Shown here one piece after another: positions 1-6,577 of a stretch of DNA of 33,284 nucleotides. The notes under the pieces were generated by a model. That model was not told where the DNA came from, did no database searches, and saw only the letters and a program-made list of their open reading frames with translations. Every line of letters starts with the position of its first letter. Position 1 is the first letter of the stretch. A program made the translations under genes and the position numbers. The DNA comes from Candidatus Nomurabacteria bacterium (GTDB lineage: Bacteria; Patescibacteriota; Saccharimonadia; Saccharimonadales; Saccharimonadaceae): contig JAISOF010000017.1 in NCBI GenBank assembly GCA_031275815.1, forward strand, positions 1 through 33,284, read 5' to 3'.

Positions 1-90
1 GGGAGGGGATGGAAAGAACAGGGAGGGTGGAAAAGACGGGGAGCGCTGGGGCCCATGCCGGATGGTTAGGCGGGTTTTGGGCGACACACC

Positions 91-134
<44 letters not shown>

Positions 135-257
135 GTCGCGCTTAGGCAAACTTTGCCCTTGATGTAACCCAGCCCCTTGCAACTCACTTCTTGCTAACAT
201 ACGTATATTTTAGTATAAGGGGGATGGAAATGCAAGAGTTAAATATAACATTTTTTG

Positions 258-284
258 AAGTCTTTGGAGACTTTTGAGTTTTTG
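258..284 (+). terminator. possible weak intrinsic terminator
   Basis: AAGTCT (258-263) pairs perfectly with AGACTT (268-273) around a TTGG loop, and a T-rich stretch follows. The stem is short and AT-rich. It could end a transcript entering from the left, but no gene is visible there. The rest of 133-409 shows no coding signal. Confidence 0.3.
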
Positions 285-409
285 TTGCAAGCGAAAACTG
301 TTTATCATATTACTTTGATTGAACTATTTGCCAAAAACGAAAAGCCGCGAGAGGACTCCACGAGGATTAGGCGATTTTTAAGATAAACTTAATATTTTGG
401 TAGCAATTT

Positions 410-439
410 TTGACAAAATGGCAGGCGATGTGGTATATT
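410..439 (+). promoter_or_regulatory. rplY sigma-70 promoter
   Basis: A perfect -35 box TTGACA (410-415) is followed after 18 nt by TATATT (434-439). A TG one base upstream makes it an extended -10. Transcription should start near 446, leaving a short leader that contains the AGGAG ribosome-binding site at 457-461. Confidence 0.8.
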
Positions 440-465
440 TAATGAAATAATAAATCAGGAGTTTT

Positions 466-1149
466 ATGAGTGAGAAATTAGCTCTCCAGAAGCGTGATGT
501 GTCTGGTAAAAAGGTCAAGGCTTTGCGGCGGCAGGGTTTGGTGACAAGTGTAGTTTATGGCAAGGGGATAGCGCCGATTTTGACGCAATCGGAGTATAAT
601 CCGACAGAGGCGGCGGTGACCGTTTCGGGGTATCATTCGCCAATTGATTTGACGATTGACGGCAAGGCGCAGCTCGCGATGGTGAAAAACGTGGACATTG
701 ACCCTGTGCGCCGCACGATTTTGAACATTGAGTTTCAGGGCATTTCGGCCGATGAGGTGGTGTGGGCGGAAACGCCGATTGCGCTGGTTGGTTTGGGCAA
801 TTCTGAGGCTGAGAAAATGCATTTTTCGATTTTGCAAGTTTTGGAATCTGTGGAAGTCAAGGCGAAACCCGCTGACTTGCCGGAAGCTCTGGAAATTGAC
901 ATCACCCATCTCGCTAGCGTCGGCGACAGCGTTACGCTCGGCGACATTAAGTTGCCAAAGGGCGTGGAGTTCGCTGAAAAAGACGTTGATCTTGAACAGG
1001 TCATCGCCAATGTCTATGACCCAATTGCCGAAGCTGAGGCTGAGGCCAAAGCCGACGAGGAGGCCGCGAAAGCTGCTGCTACCGAAACTGCCGCTGAGGA
1101 GGCTCCTGCCGCTGAGGCTCCTACTGAGAGTGCACCAAAAGCTGAATAA
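466..1149 (+). CDS. rplY: 50S ribosomal protein L25 (TL5/CTC type)
   Basis: L25 binds 5S rRNA in the central protuberance of the large ribosomal subunit. The 227-residue protein has the L25 N-terminal domain (start MSEKLALQKRDVSGKK, then the VVYG segment near residues 29-32). A C-terminal beta domain of the TL5/CTC class follows (about 95-190, with the IDITHLASVGDSVTLGDIKLP region). It ends in an Ala/Glu-rich tail from about residue 190 that is probably disordered, as in many long bacterial L25 proteins. The ATG at 466 lies four bases after AGGAG, one of the few clear Shine-Dalgarno sites in the window, and behind a strong promoter. It seems monocistronic, since the next gene has its own promoter. 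Confidence 0.95.
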   Translation: MSEKLALQKRDVSGKKVKALRRQGLVTSVVYGKGIAPILTQSEYNPTEAAVTVSGYHSPIDLTIDGKAQLAMVKNVDIDPVRRTILNIEFQGISADEVVWAETPIALVGLGNSEAEKMHFSILQVLESVEVKAKPADLPEALEIDITHLASVGDSVTLGDIKLPKGVEFAEKDVDLEQVIANVYDPIAEAEAEAKADEEAAKAAATETAAEEAPAAEAPTESAPKAE

Positions 1150-1196
1150 AGCAAGGTCACCACAGCTGACAAGAAGGGTCACCCAAATTAAAAACC

Positions 1197-1212
1197 TGTT
1201 ATAATGTATAGC
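1197..1212 (+). promoter_or_regulatory. extended -10 promoter, leaderless start
   Basis: TGT followed by TATAAT (1200-1205) forms an extended -10 box, and ATG 1213 comes seven bases later, where transcription should begin. An in-frame ATG at 1204 overlaps the -10 box and would lie upstream of the transcript, so 1213 is the better start. No convincing -35 box is seen at the standard distance. Confidence 0.65.
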
Positions 1213-2664
1213 ATGCTCAACCAAACCACTAGATTACAAAACATCGCCCGAGAGTTGATTACCTTGCCTGTAGAAACTGAATGGGTGGAGTTCAAACGTA
1301 GCAATTCCAACAAGGAGAAACTCGGCGAGAATATATCGGCAATCGCGAATTCCGCTACTTTGCACGACAAAGAAAAAGGTTATATTCTATTCGGCGTTAA
1401 TAATACAAACCATGCAATAGTTGGCACTTCTTTTAGTCTTAAAAAGTCAAAGGTCGGCAATCAAGAAATTGAGAACTGGTTGGTTACCCAACTTAATCCA
1501 CAGATTAATTTTTCCGCCCACGAGTTTCTGCTTGATGAAAAGCCGATGGTTTTAATTGAGGTAAATCCTGCATTAGGTTATCCGGTAAAATTTCGTAAGC
1601 AAGCCTATATCCGCATTGGCTCTTATACTAAACCGCTGTCTAATCACCCCGAGAAAGAACGGGATTTATGGCTGAAATTGACCATGAGAAAATTTGAAAC
1701 AGAATTAGCATTATTGCAGCTCACAAAAGACGACGTATTAGATTTATTAGATTATGAGTCCTTGTACAAAAAAATGGACTACCCAACGACCAGAGATGCT
1801 AATCAAATAATCTCAAAATTAGTTGAAGATAGGTTGGTTATAAAATATGAGGGTCAACTGGCAATAACTAACTTAGGGGCTGTATTGTTTGCGAAAGATA
1901 TTACAAAATTTGACGGTATAAAAAGGAAATTGGTGCGGGTAGTGATATATGCGGGTAACAATAAATTGAAAACAAAACTTGAACAGCGTGATGTAAGAGG
2001 TTATGCATCCGGTATCGATGGTCTGATAAATTATATTATGGAAAAATTGCCTTCAAAAGAGGAACTGCGCGGAGCATCATTGAAAATCGTGCCCGCTTAT
2101 CCAAAGCTCGCCATTCGCGAGATTGTCGCCAATGCCCTCATACATCAAGATTTTTCAGTTACTGGAGCTAGCCCTATGATAGAAATTTATAACAACAGGA
2201 TAGAGGTATCGAACCCTGGTGTTCCAAGTTTTGACATTGAACGTATTATCGACCATAGCCCGCAAAGCAAAAATGAAATACTAGCTGGTTTTATGGCAAG
2301 AATGAATATCTGTGAAGAACGTGGCAGTGGCGTGGACAAGGTGGTGTTACAATGCGAGTTGCACCAGCTACCAGCGCCCATGTTCACGGTGGAAAAAGAC
2401 TTTATGAAAGTTACGCTATTCCCAAAAAGAACATTGAGAGAAATGTCCAGAGAAGACAAGGTTAGGGCAACTTATTATCACGCTGTAATTAAGTATTTGT
2501 CGGATGGCTATATGACCAACAGCTCGCTTAGAGAAAGATTTGGCATACCGGAAAGAAATTATCCAACAGCTTCAAAGATTATAAAATTAGCATTAGACGC
2601 TGGTGTCATTAAGAATAAAGATAGTGGCAGCTCTGACAAAAAATACGTGCCATTTTGGGCATAA
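1213..2664 (+). CDS. AlbA_2 / HATPase_c_4 regulator-like protein
   Basis: This 483-residue protein has an N-terminal AlbA_2 (Schlafen AAA_4-type, DNA-binding) domain. Visible motifs are EWVEFKRS followed by ENISAIANS and the strand YILFGVNN. The C-terminal part resembles the ATPase-like HATPase_c_4 domain: REIVANALIHQDF (about residues 301-313), then IEIYNNRIEVSNPG and the EERGSGVDKV loop. A winged-helix-like tail follows. Members are often annotated as 'ATP-dependent DNA helicase RecG-related' or 'putative transcriptional regulator', but no helicase motifs are present here. They frequently occur in accessory regions and may act as regulators or in defence; the true role is unknown. Base composition is more AT-rich than in the neighbouring rplY, which hints at acquisition. 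Confidence 0.8.
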   Translation: MLNQTTRLQNIARELITLPVETEWVEFKRSNSNKEKLGENISAIANSATLHDKEKGYILFGVNNTNHAIVGTSFSLKKSKVGNQEIENWLVTQLNPQINFSAHEFLLDEKPMVLIEVNPALGYPVKFRKQAYIRIGSYTKPLSNHPEKERDLWLKLTMRKFETELALLQLTKDDVLDLLDYESLYKKMDYPTTRDANQIISKLVEDRLVIKYEGQLAITNLGAVLFAKDITKFDGIKRKLVRVVIYAGNNKLKTKLEQRDVRGYASGIDGLINYIMEKLPSKEELRGASLKIVPAYPKLAIREIVANALIHQDFSVTGASPMIEIYNNRIEVSNPGVPSFDIERIIDHSPQSKNEILAGFMARMNICEERGSGVDKVVLQCELHQLPAPMFTVEKDFMKVTLFPKRTLREMSREDKVRATYYHAVIKYLSDGYMTNSSLRERFGIPERNYPTASKIIKLALDAGVIKNKDSGSSDKKYVPFWA

Positions 2665-2729
2665 CGAAGCTCAATTACATGTCGATTACATAGTTTTTAT
2701 AGAGGTAAAACTGGGTTTTTTTGCCAAAT

Positions 2730-2747
2730 TGTAGCGTTTGAGCTACA
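2730..2747. terminator. possible bidirectional terminator hairpin
   Basis: TGTAGC (2730-2735) and GCTACA (2742-2747) form a perfect six-base stem with loop GTTTGA. It lies between two convergent genes. T-richness on either side is only moderate, so termination is plausible but unproven. The rest of 2665-2796 is AT-rich and non-coding. Confidence 0.4.
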
Positions 2748-2796
2748 TTAATAAACTTTTATCGCAACTGGAGGGAAAGGTTGGGATTTTGTTTTT

Positions 2797-4587
2797 TCAA
2801 CCCCTCAAAGCCGCCGTATTCGCAATCAACCGCTCACGGAAAGCGTTTTGAGCGGTCTCAAAGTTGTCGTTGTTGCCGTCCCACGCGATGAGGGCGGGGT
2901 CTTGCAAGGCGCGCGCAAAAGAAAAAGTGACCGACCACGGGAACGGTCCGTGCTTGATGACGGACGCCAGATTCTCAGTCGACTGAGTGACGCTTTGCCC
3001 GCCCGACAGGAACACCACCCCACCAGTTTCCACCGGCACGTGAGCTTTCAGCACCTCCGCCGTCTTCGCTCCCACCTCTTCCGGCGTGGACTGCACAGCG
3101 AATTTTTTGCCCGCCAGAATCATATTGGTCTTCAAAATCGTGCCACCGAGTATCACCGACCGCTCACGCAAACTCTCAAACAGTTTCGCCAAAATCTTGC
3201 CCGTCACCTCCGCACACTGGTCAATTGAATAGTCACCGTCATACACCACCTCCGGCTCCACAATCGGCGCAATGCCGACCTTTTGGCAAACGGCGGCATA
3301 TTCCGCCAAAATCTCACAATTCTTCGCAATCGCGAACTCGCTCGGCAAACCGTCCTTAATTTCAAACGCCGCCCGCCACTTGGCAAAACTGAACCCCATG
3401 TTGTGGTATTCCACCATCCTGTCCAACAGCCCATCCAGCCCGTCCGTCATCTTTTCGCCAGCGTGATTTGGAATGTCCACCAAGCCTTGATCGACCTTGA
3501 TGCCCGCAATCACACCATGCGAAGTCACAAAATCCACAAAGTTTTGCCCATTGTCCGCATGTTGGCGCGCGGTTTCGTCGAACATAATCGCGCCCGAAAC
3601 GTATTCGCCAAGATTGGGCAGCGACAGGAAAATATTGCGATAATCCCGCCGGTTCTTCTCGTTATTTTCAATCAGCCGCGCCGCAAACTTCCGCTCAATT
3701 GAGCCACCCGACTCATCCGCCGCCAAAATGCCCTTGCCTTTTTTCATCAGCCGTCGCACCGTTTGTTCCGGCTCGGTTTCCACCTTGACCTCGCCAGACG
3801 CCCCAATCACTTCATACTCCTTGCCGCTAATCATCCCCTCCAATTTTTTCAAAGAATTGACCGTGTGCAAAGTGGCATTTTCCACATTATATTTCGCAAG
3901 CAGCAGCGCCTCCGCCAGCGGGCGCCCCAATAGCAACGCGCCAAAAATCGTGCTGGCAATAATCGACCGCACAGTGGAAACCGTCAACAACTCCTCCTTG
4001 TCGTTCAGATGAAACCGCACCGTGGCTGTTTTGCCGTCCAACTTCCCGTCAATTTCATTCTTGCCAACCAAAAATACTTTGTCGCCCACAAAATCTGCTT
4101 TTTCACTTACAAAATTGATGGTACCTCCCGCTGAAGCCATACCACCCTTTAAATACCACCCACCAATCGTGACATCCTCATGCCGACCCAAAAACGCCGC
4201 CACATTTCCCGCCAACTCTTCCGTCATATTCGCCGAGTTATCCACAAAAACCGCACCAATCTCATCCTGCGGCTCTTGCCACAAAGTCGGCGAAACCGTC
4301 GACGGCACAAAAATCGAGGCACGGTTCTCATTCGACAAGATATAACGATAATCCTTGTGGTGATGACCAGCGTCCACAAAGCCCGTTTCCAACCCCAACC
4401 GATTCAAAACATCAATCGCCACCGCCAGCCCGCTGTGCACTGACAGCCGCCGAAAATACCGATGTTCCGAGCCGTCAAAAGAGATGTCCAGCCACTTCAC
4501 GCTGTGCTCATCCGCCAACATCCGCTCGTCATTCAACTTCAAATAAACGTCTTTTGTGAGATTTCCCACCACAAATATTTTTTTCAT
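2797..4587 (-). CDS. PfkB-like domain fused to class I fructose-bisphosphate aldolase
   Basis: The C-terminal half (about residues 275-596) is a class I aldolase, which cleaves fructose 1,6-bisphosphate to dihydroxyacetone phosphate and glyceraldehyde 3-phosphate. It has GKGILAADESGGSI, GIKVDQG, FAKWRA, PIVEPEVVYDGDY and VVFLSGGQS. The Schiff-base lysine lies in GGTILKTNM (Lys486, codon 3130-3132). The N-terminal 270 residues look like a PfkB/ribokinase-family sugar kinase (start MKKIFVVGNLTKDVYLKLND). However, the catalytic GAGD motif is missing: the matching place (about 200-211) reads TVSTVRSIIAST. It may therefore be an inactive or regulatory kinase fold. Most class I aldolases are near 350 residues, so this is a fusion of two adjacent glycolytic steps. 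The start at 4587 is chosen because a TGC-TACAAT box ends six bases before it. An upstream ATG (4593) and an open frame to 4695 precede or overlap the promoter. Confidence 0.88.
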   Translation of the reverse strand: MKKIFVVGNLTKDVYLKLNDERMLADEHSVKWLDISFDGSEHRYFRRLSVHSGLAVAIDVLNRLGLETGFVDAGHHHKDYRYILSNENRASIFVPSTVSPTLWQEPQDEIGAVFVDNSANMTEELAGNVAAFLGRHEDVTIGGWYLKGGMASAGGTINFVSEKADFVGDKVFLVGKNEIDGKLDGKTATVRFHLNDKEELLTVSTVRSIIASTIFGALLLGRPLAEALLLAKYNVENATLHTVNSLKKLEGMISGKEYEVIGASGEVKVETEPEQTVRRLMKKGKGILAADESGGSIERKFAARLIENNEKNRRDYRNIFLSLPNLGEYVSGAIMFDETARQHADNGQNFVDFVTSHGVIAGIKVDQGLVDIPNHAGEKMTDGLDGLLDRMVEYHNMGFSFAKWRAAFEIKDGLPSEFAIAKNCEILAEYAAVCQKVGIAPIVEPEVVYDGDYSIDQCAEVTGKILAKLFESLRERSVILGGTILKTNMILAGKKFAVQSTPEEVGAKTAEVLKAHVPVETGGVVFLSGGQSVTQSTENLASVIKHGPFPWSVTFSFARALQDPALIAWDGNNDNFETAQNAFRERLIANTAALRG

Positions 4588-4593
4588 AACCAT

Positions 4594-4616
4594 ATTGTAG
4601 CATAGTGTGCTATAAT
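4594..4616. promoter_or_regulatory. divergent pair of extended -10 promoters
   Basis: Two promoters lie back to back within 36 bases. On the plus strand, TGC-TATAAT (-10 at 4611-4616) is seven bases before ATG 4624. On the minus strand, TGC-TACAAT (-10 at 4599-4594) is six bases before ATG 4587. Both mRNAs should be leaderless. Polymerases bound at the two sites would overlap, so mutual exclusion is likely. Confidence 0.7.
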
Positions 4617-4623
4617 AAAACAA

Positions 4624-5283
4624 ATGGGTGGAGGAAATCCGAAAAATCATATCCGTGAAGGTATCAAAAAAGTCAGACCACTGCGCACATGGCAACTGGT
4701 TTTGATTTTGATTGTGTTGTTGCCGGTGGTGTTGTCGCTACTCAGGTTGGACAATATCGGCATGCTCCAGCGACGGGAGGCGGTGGAGTCGGCGGACGAA
4801 TCGGGCAACGAGGAGGCACTGAAAAACCGCCTGATTGAGTTGCAAGATTATGTTTTCACGCACATGAATGCCAGCACGGGGGCGTTTTATCTGGATAAGC
4901 AGTACGAGCGCGACGCCGCTCAGGTGTTGGAGCGCGCCGGACAAGATTTGGTCAACAACGATTCCAATCCCAACGGCAATATTTATAAAAAGGCGTCGGA
5001 GGTCTGCGACCCGCAATTTCACGTCAAATACTCTCAGGCGCACATTGCTTGCATGATGAGAGAGTTGGAAAAATACCCCTCAATGGAAGAAATCAGCGAC
5101 ACGGCGCTGGCGGACTTGCCGGACACTGAATTATACCGTCGCGAATATGTTTCGCCATTCTTCACATTTGGTGTGACGGGAGCCACAATTGCTTTAACCG
5201 CCATTTTGGCTGTTGTAATAATTACAAGGTTTCTTATCTATTTATCTCTTAGAATTATGCTGATTTTTTATAAAAATAGCTAA
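4624..5283 (+). CDS. membrane protein with two transmembrane helices, unknown function
   Basis: I do not recognise a family. The 219-residue protein has a basic N-terminus (IREGIKKVRPLRT), a first membrane helix at about residues 25-40 (LVLILIVLLPVVLSLL), and a hydrophilic region of about 135 residues with two cysteines. A second long hydrophobic stretch (about 178-205, TFGVTGATIALTAILAVVIITRF) is followed by another short hydrophobic segment. With the positive-inside rule the N-terminus is cytoplasmic and the central region external. It is transcribed divergently from the aldolase fusion and has no visible Shine-Dalgarno site, which fits the leaderless start. Its stop lies just before the promoter of the next gene. 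Confidence 0.75.
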   Translation: MGGGNPKNHIREGIKKVRPLRTWQLVLILIVLLPVVLSLLRLDNIGMLQRREAVESADESGNEEALKNRLIELQDYVFTHMNASTGAFYLDKQYERDAAQVLERAGQDLVNNDSNPNGNIYKKASEVCDPQFHVKYSQAHIACMMRELEKYPSMEEISDTALADLPDTELYRREYVSPFFTFGVTGATIALTAILAVVIITRFLIYLSLRIMLIFYKNS

Positions 5284-5289
5284 ATCTTA

Positions 5290-5318
5290 TTGACATCTTT
5301 GGCGGGGTACCGTATCGT
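5290..5318 (+). promoter_or_regulatory. sigma-70 promoter of the 68-residue protein gene
   Basis: TTGACA (5290-5295), a 17-base spacer and TATCGT (5313-5318) form a near-consensus promoter. Purine-rich ribosome-binding sites follow: AAAGGAGG at 5334-5341 and AAAGGA at 5342-5347. The gene therefore has a real leader, unlike most unlinked genes here. Confidence 0.7.
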
Positions 5319-5353
5319 AAGAAATGTAAGGTTAAAGGAGGAAAGGAACCACT

Positions 5354-5560
5354 ATGGCTTACAAGCATGTCAATTCAAAGGGTGTCACATATTATTTGCA
5401 CGAAACAACCGTCACACTTCGGGGCGGCAAACCGCAGAAGATTTATTTCTTCGCGAAGGTCGAGAAAAACGCAAAAGGGACTCCAACGGATCTCCCAGAG
5501 GATCGCGTTGTCAAAGAGAATCCGCGTAACGGCTTTTTGACAGTTTCCAAAAAGAAATAG
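5354..5560 (+). CDS. small basic protein of 68 residues, unknown function
   Basis: The protein starts MAYKHVNSKGVTYYLHE and ends in a lysine run (VSKKK). It is hydrophilic and predicted soluble, and the beta-rich pattern (TVTLRGGKPQKIYFFAKV) suggests a small compact fold. Expression signals are strong: consensus -35, two purine-rich ribosome-binding sequences and a good intrinsic terminator 17 bases after the stop. It is thus a dedicated single-gene unit, probably highly expressed. I believe similar short proteins occur in Saccharibacteria, but I cannot name a family. An overlapping frame beginning at 5290 is a shadow, because it would start inside the promoter. Confidence 0.8.
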   Translation: MAYKHVNSKGVTYYLHETTVTLRGGKPQKIYFFAKVEKNAKGTPTDLPEDRVVKENPRNGFLTVSKKK

Positions 5561-5576
5561 TTTGCGACTTGCAATC

Positions 5577-5615
5577 AAAAAAGCAACCTCTCGCTACGGC
5601 AGGGGTTGCTTTTTG
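5577..5615. terminator. strong intrinsic terminator
   Basis: AAGCAACC (5581-5588) pairs with GGTTGCTT (5604-5611). The flanking A-run (5577-5580) and T-run extend the stem, and the T-run gives the U-tract. The same shape works on the minus strand, but no minus-strand gene reads into it. Confidence 0.85.
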
Positions 5616-5718
5616 TGGCATTATTGGCGCAACAAGACCACTATTATCTTTTTAAGGTATACAACTATTAGTATGAATATATCCAAAATAGCCACTTGTG
5701 CAAATAAAGCATATACAT

Positions 5719-5731
5719 TATTATAGTAACA
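5719..5731 (+). promoter_or_regulatory. -10 box giving a leaderless start for the first VirB6 module
   Basis: TATTAT (5719-5724) ends seven bases before ATG 5732. There is no Shine-Dalgarno sequence upstream. The region 5616-5718 is AT-rich with no other clear signal. It lacks the TG extension seen at the other leaderless promoters here. Confidence 0.5.
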
Positions 5732-6577
5732 ATGGACAACAAAACATCGGGCATTTTTTATGCAAGCCATACCACTCCTGAAAAACACTCTCCTCGCAAG
5801 CTGAAATGGGTGGTCGTCGCGGCGGCAGTGGTCGCAACCGGACTCGTTGTCAGCGCCTTTGTCTTCCTCTTGCGCCCCGCACACCCCACGTTGGAAGAGC
5901 TGCGAAAAACGTTTAATCTTTATGCCAATCAATTACTGTATGGTGAATCGTCCGAAAAAGACTTGGAAGGGCAGTTCAATCCAGTCGATTTATACAACAC
6001 CTTTAAGGTCGATATCATCTTGGAAGATGATACAGCCCATAATGAAGTGAGAGCATATTACACAAAGCTGGCTGAATTGCTCGACAATTTTGAGTCAAAA
6101 TACCAAAAAATGCACGCTCGGCACAGCAATCTTGGCGAACCCATCAAAAATTATCGGCAAACTTTCACTATTTTCGCCAAATACGCCCTCATCAATGACC
6201 TGTCGGAAGATTTTTTGTTGAAAAAATACTTGGCGGACGGCGAGCTTGCCACGCTTGCTTATATTGAAAGCGCTTATACTGCAACGGCGGAAGACGAAAA
6301 TGAAACTGTCAAAAAATATGGTATCACCAAAATCGAAACCGCTAGCACTTTTGTCCATATTTTGAATATTTATCAAGAGCAAGGGTGCATTAAACAGGGA
6401 AGTTTGAACGAAGTTTGTGCGAAAAATCTGACGACCGACCCTGTGATAAGGAATTATTATCACACAATACGCGAGAACAAGGACGCGACCGACGACATGT
6501 TGAACTTTGCACGATCCGACCTCTTAAGTGGCTGTTGGGATATCAACGACAAACTGAAAGGCATGGCAAAAAGATGA
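5732..6577 (+). CDS. one-helix membrane protein paired with VirB6-like protein (copy 1)
   Basis: The 281-residue protein has a short cytoplasmic N-terminus (SPRKLKW) and one membrane helix at about residues 29-52. An alpha-helical external domain of about 225 residues contains FNLYANQLLYG and ends in ARSDLLSGCWDINDKLKG. It is clearly paralogous to the protein at 10682-11812, which shares the helix, the (F)N-YxNxLLxGE segment and the C-terminal LLSGCW motif. Function is unknown. Its stop overlaps the start of the VirB6-like gene (ATGA), so the two are translationally coupled and probably form one membrane complex. It could be a VirB8-like bitopic component by position and shape, but I see no sequence proof. 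Confidence 0.8.
   Translation: MDNKTSGIFYASHTTPEKHSPRKLKWVVVAAAVVATGLVVSAFVFLLRPAHPTLEELRKTFNLYANQLLYGESSEKDLEGQFNPVDLYNTFKVDIILEDDTAHNEVRAYYTKLAELLDNFESKYQKMHARHSNLGEPIKNYRQTFTIFAKYALINDLSEDFLLKKYLADGELATLAYIESAYTATAEDENETVKKYGITKIETASTFVHILNIYQEQGCIKQGSLNEVCAKNLTTDPVIRNYYHTIRENKDATDDMLNFARSDLLSGCWDINDKLKGMAKR

Noticed and set aside
1204-1212. ATG 1204 as the start of the AlbA_2 protein
   Set aside because: It overlaps the TATAAT box, and the predicted transcript begins at about 1213.
478-1224. 248-residue minus-strand frame opposite rplY
   Set aside because: It is an antisense shadow of a clearly recognised ribosomal protein, with no domain of its own.
4588-4695. Longer N-terminus for the PfkB-aldolase fusion
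   Set aside because: It runs across both divergent promoters and into the opposite gene, and PfkB similarity begins at MKKIFVVGN.
5290-5529. 79-residue frame overlapping the small basic protein gene
   Set aside because: It would begin inside the promoter and lacks its own ribosome-binding site. The frame at 5354 fits all signals.
6415-6573. Longer N-terminus for the first VirB6-like protein
   Set aside because: This extension lies inside the upstream gene in another frame and precedes a proper signal-like helix. The ATGA overlap at 6574 is the better start.
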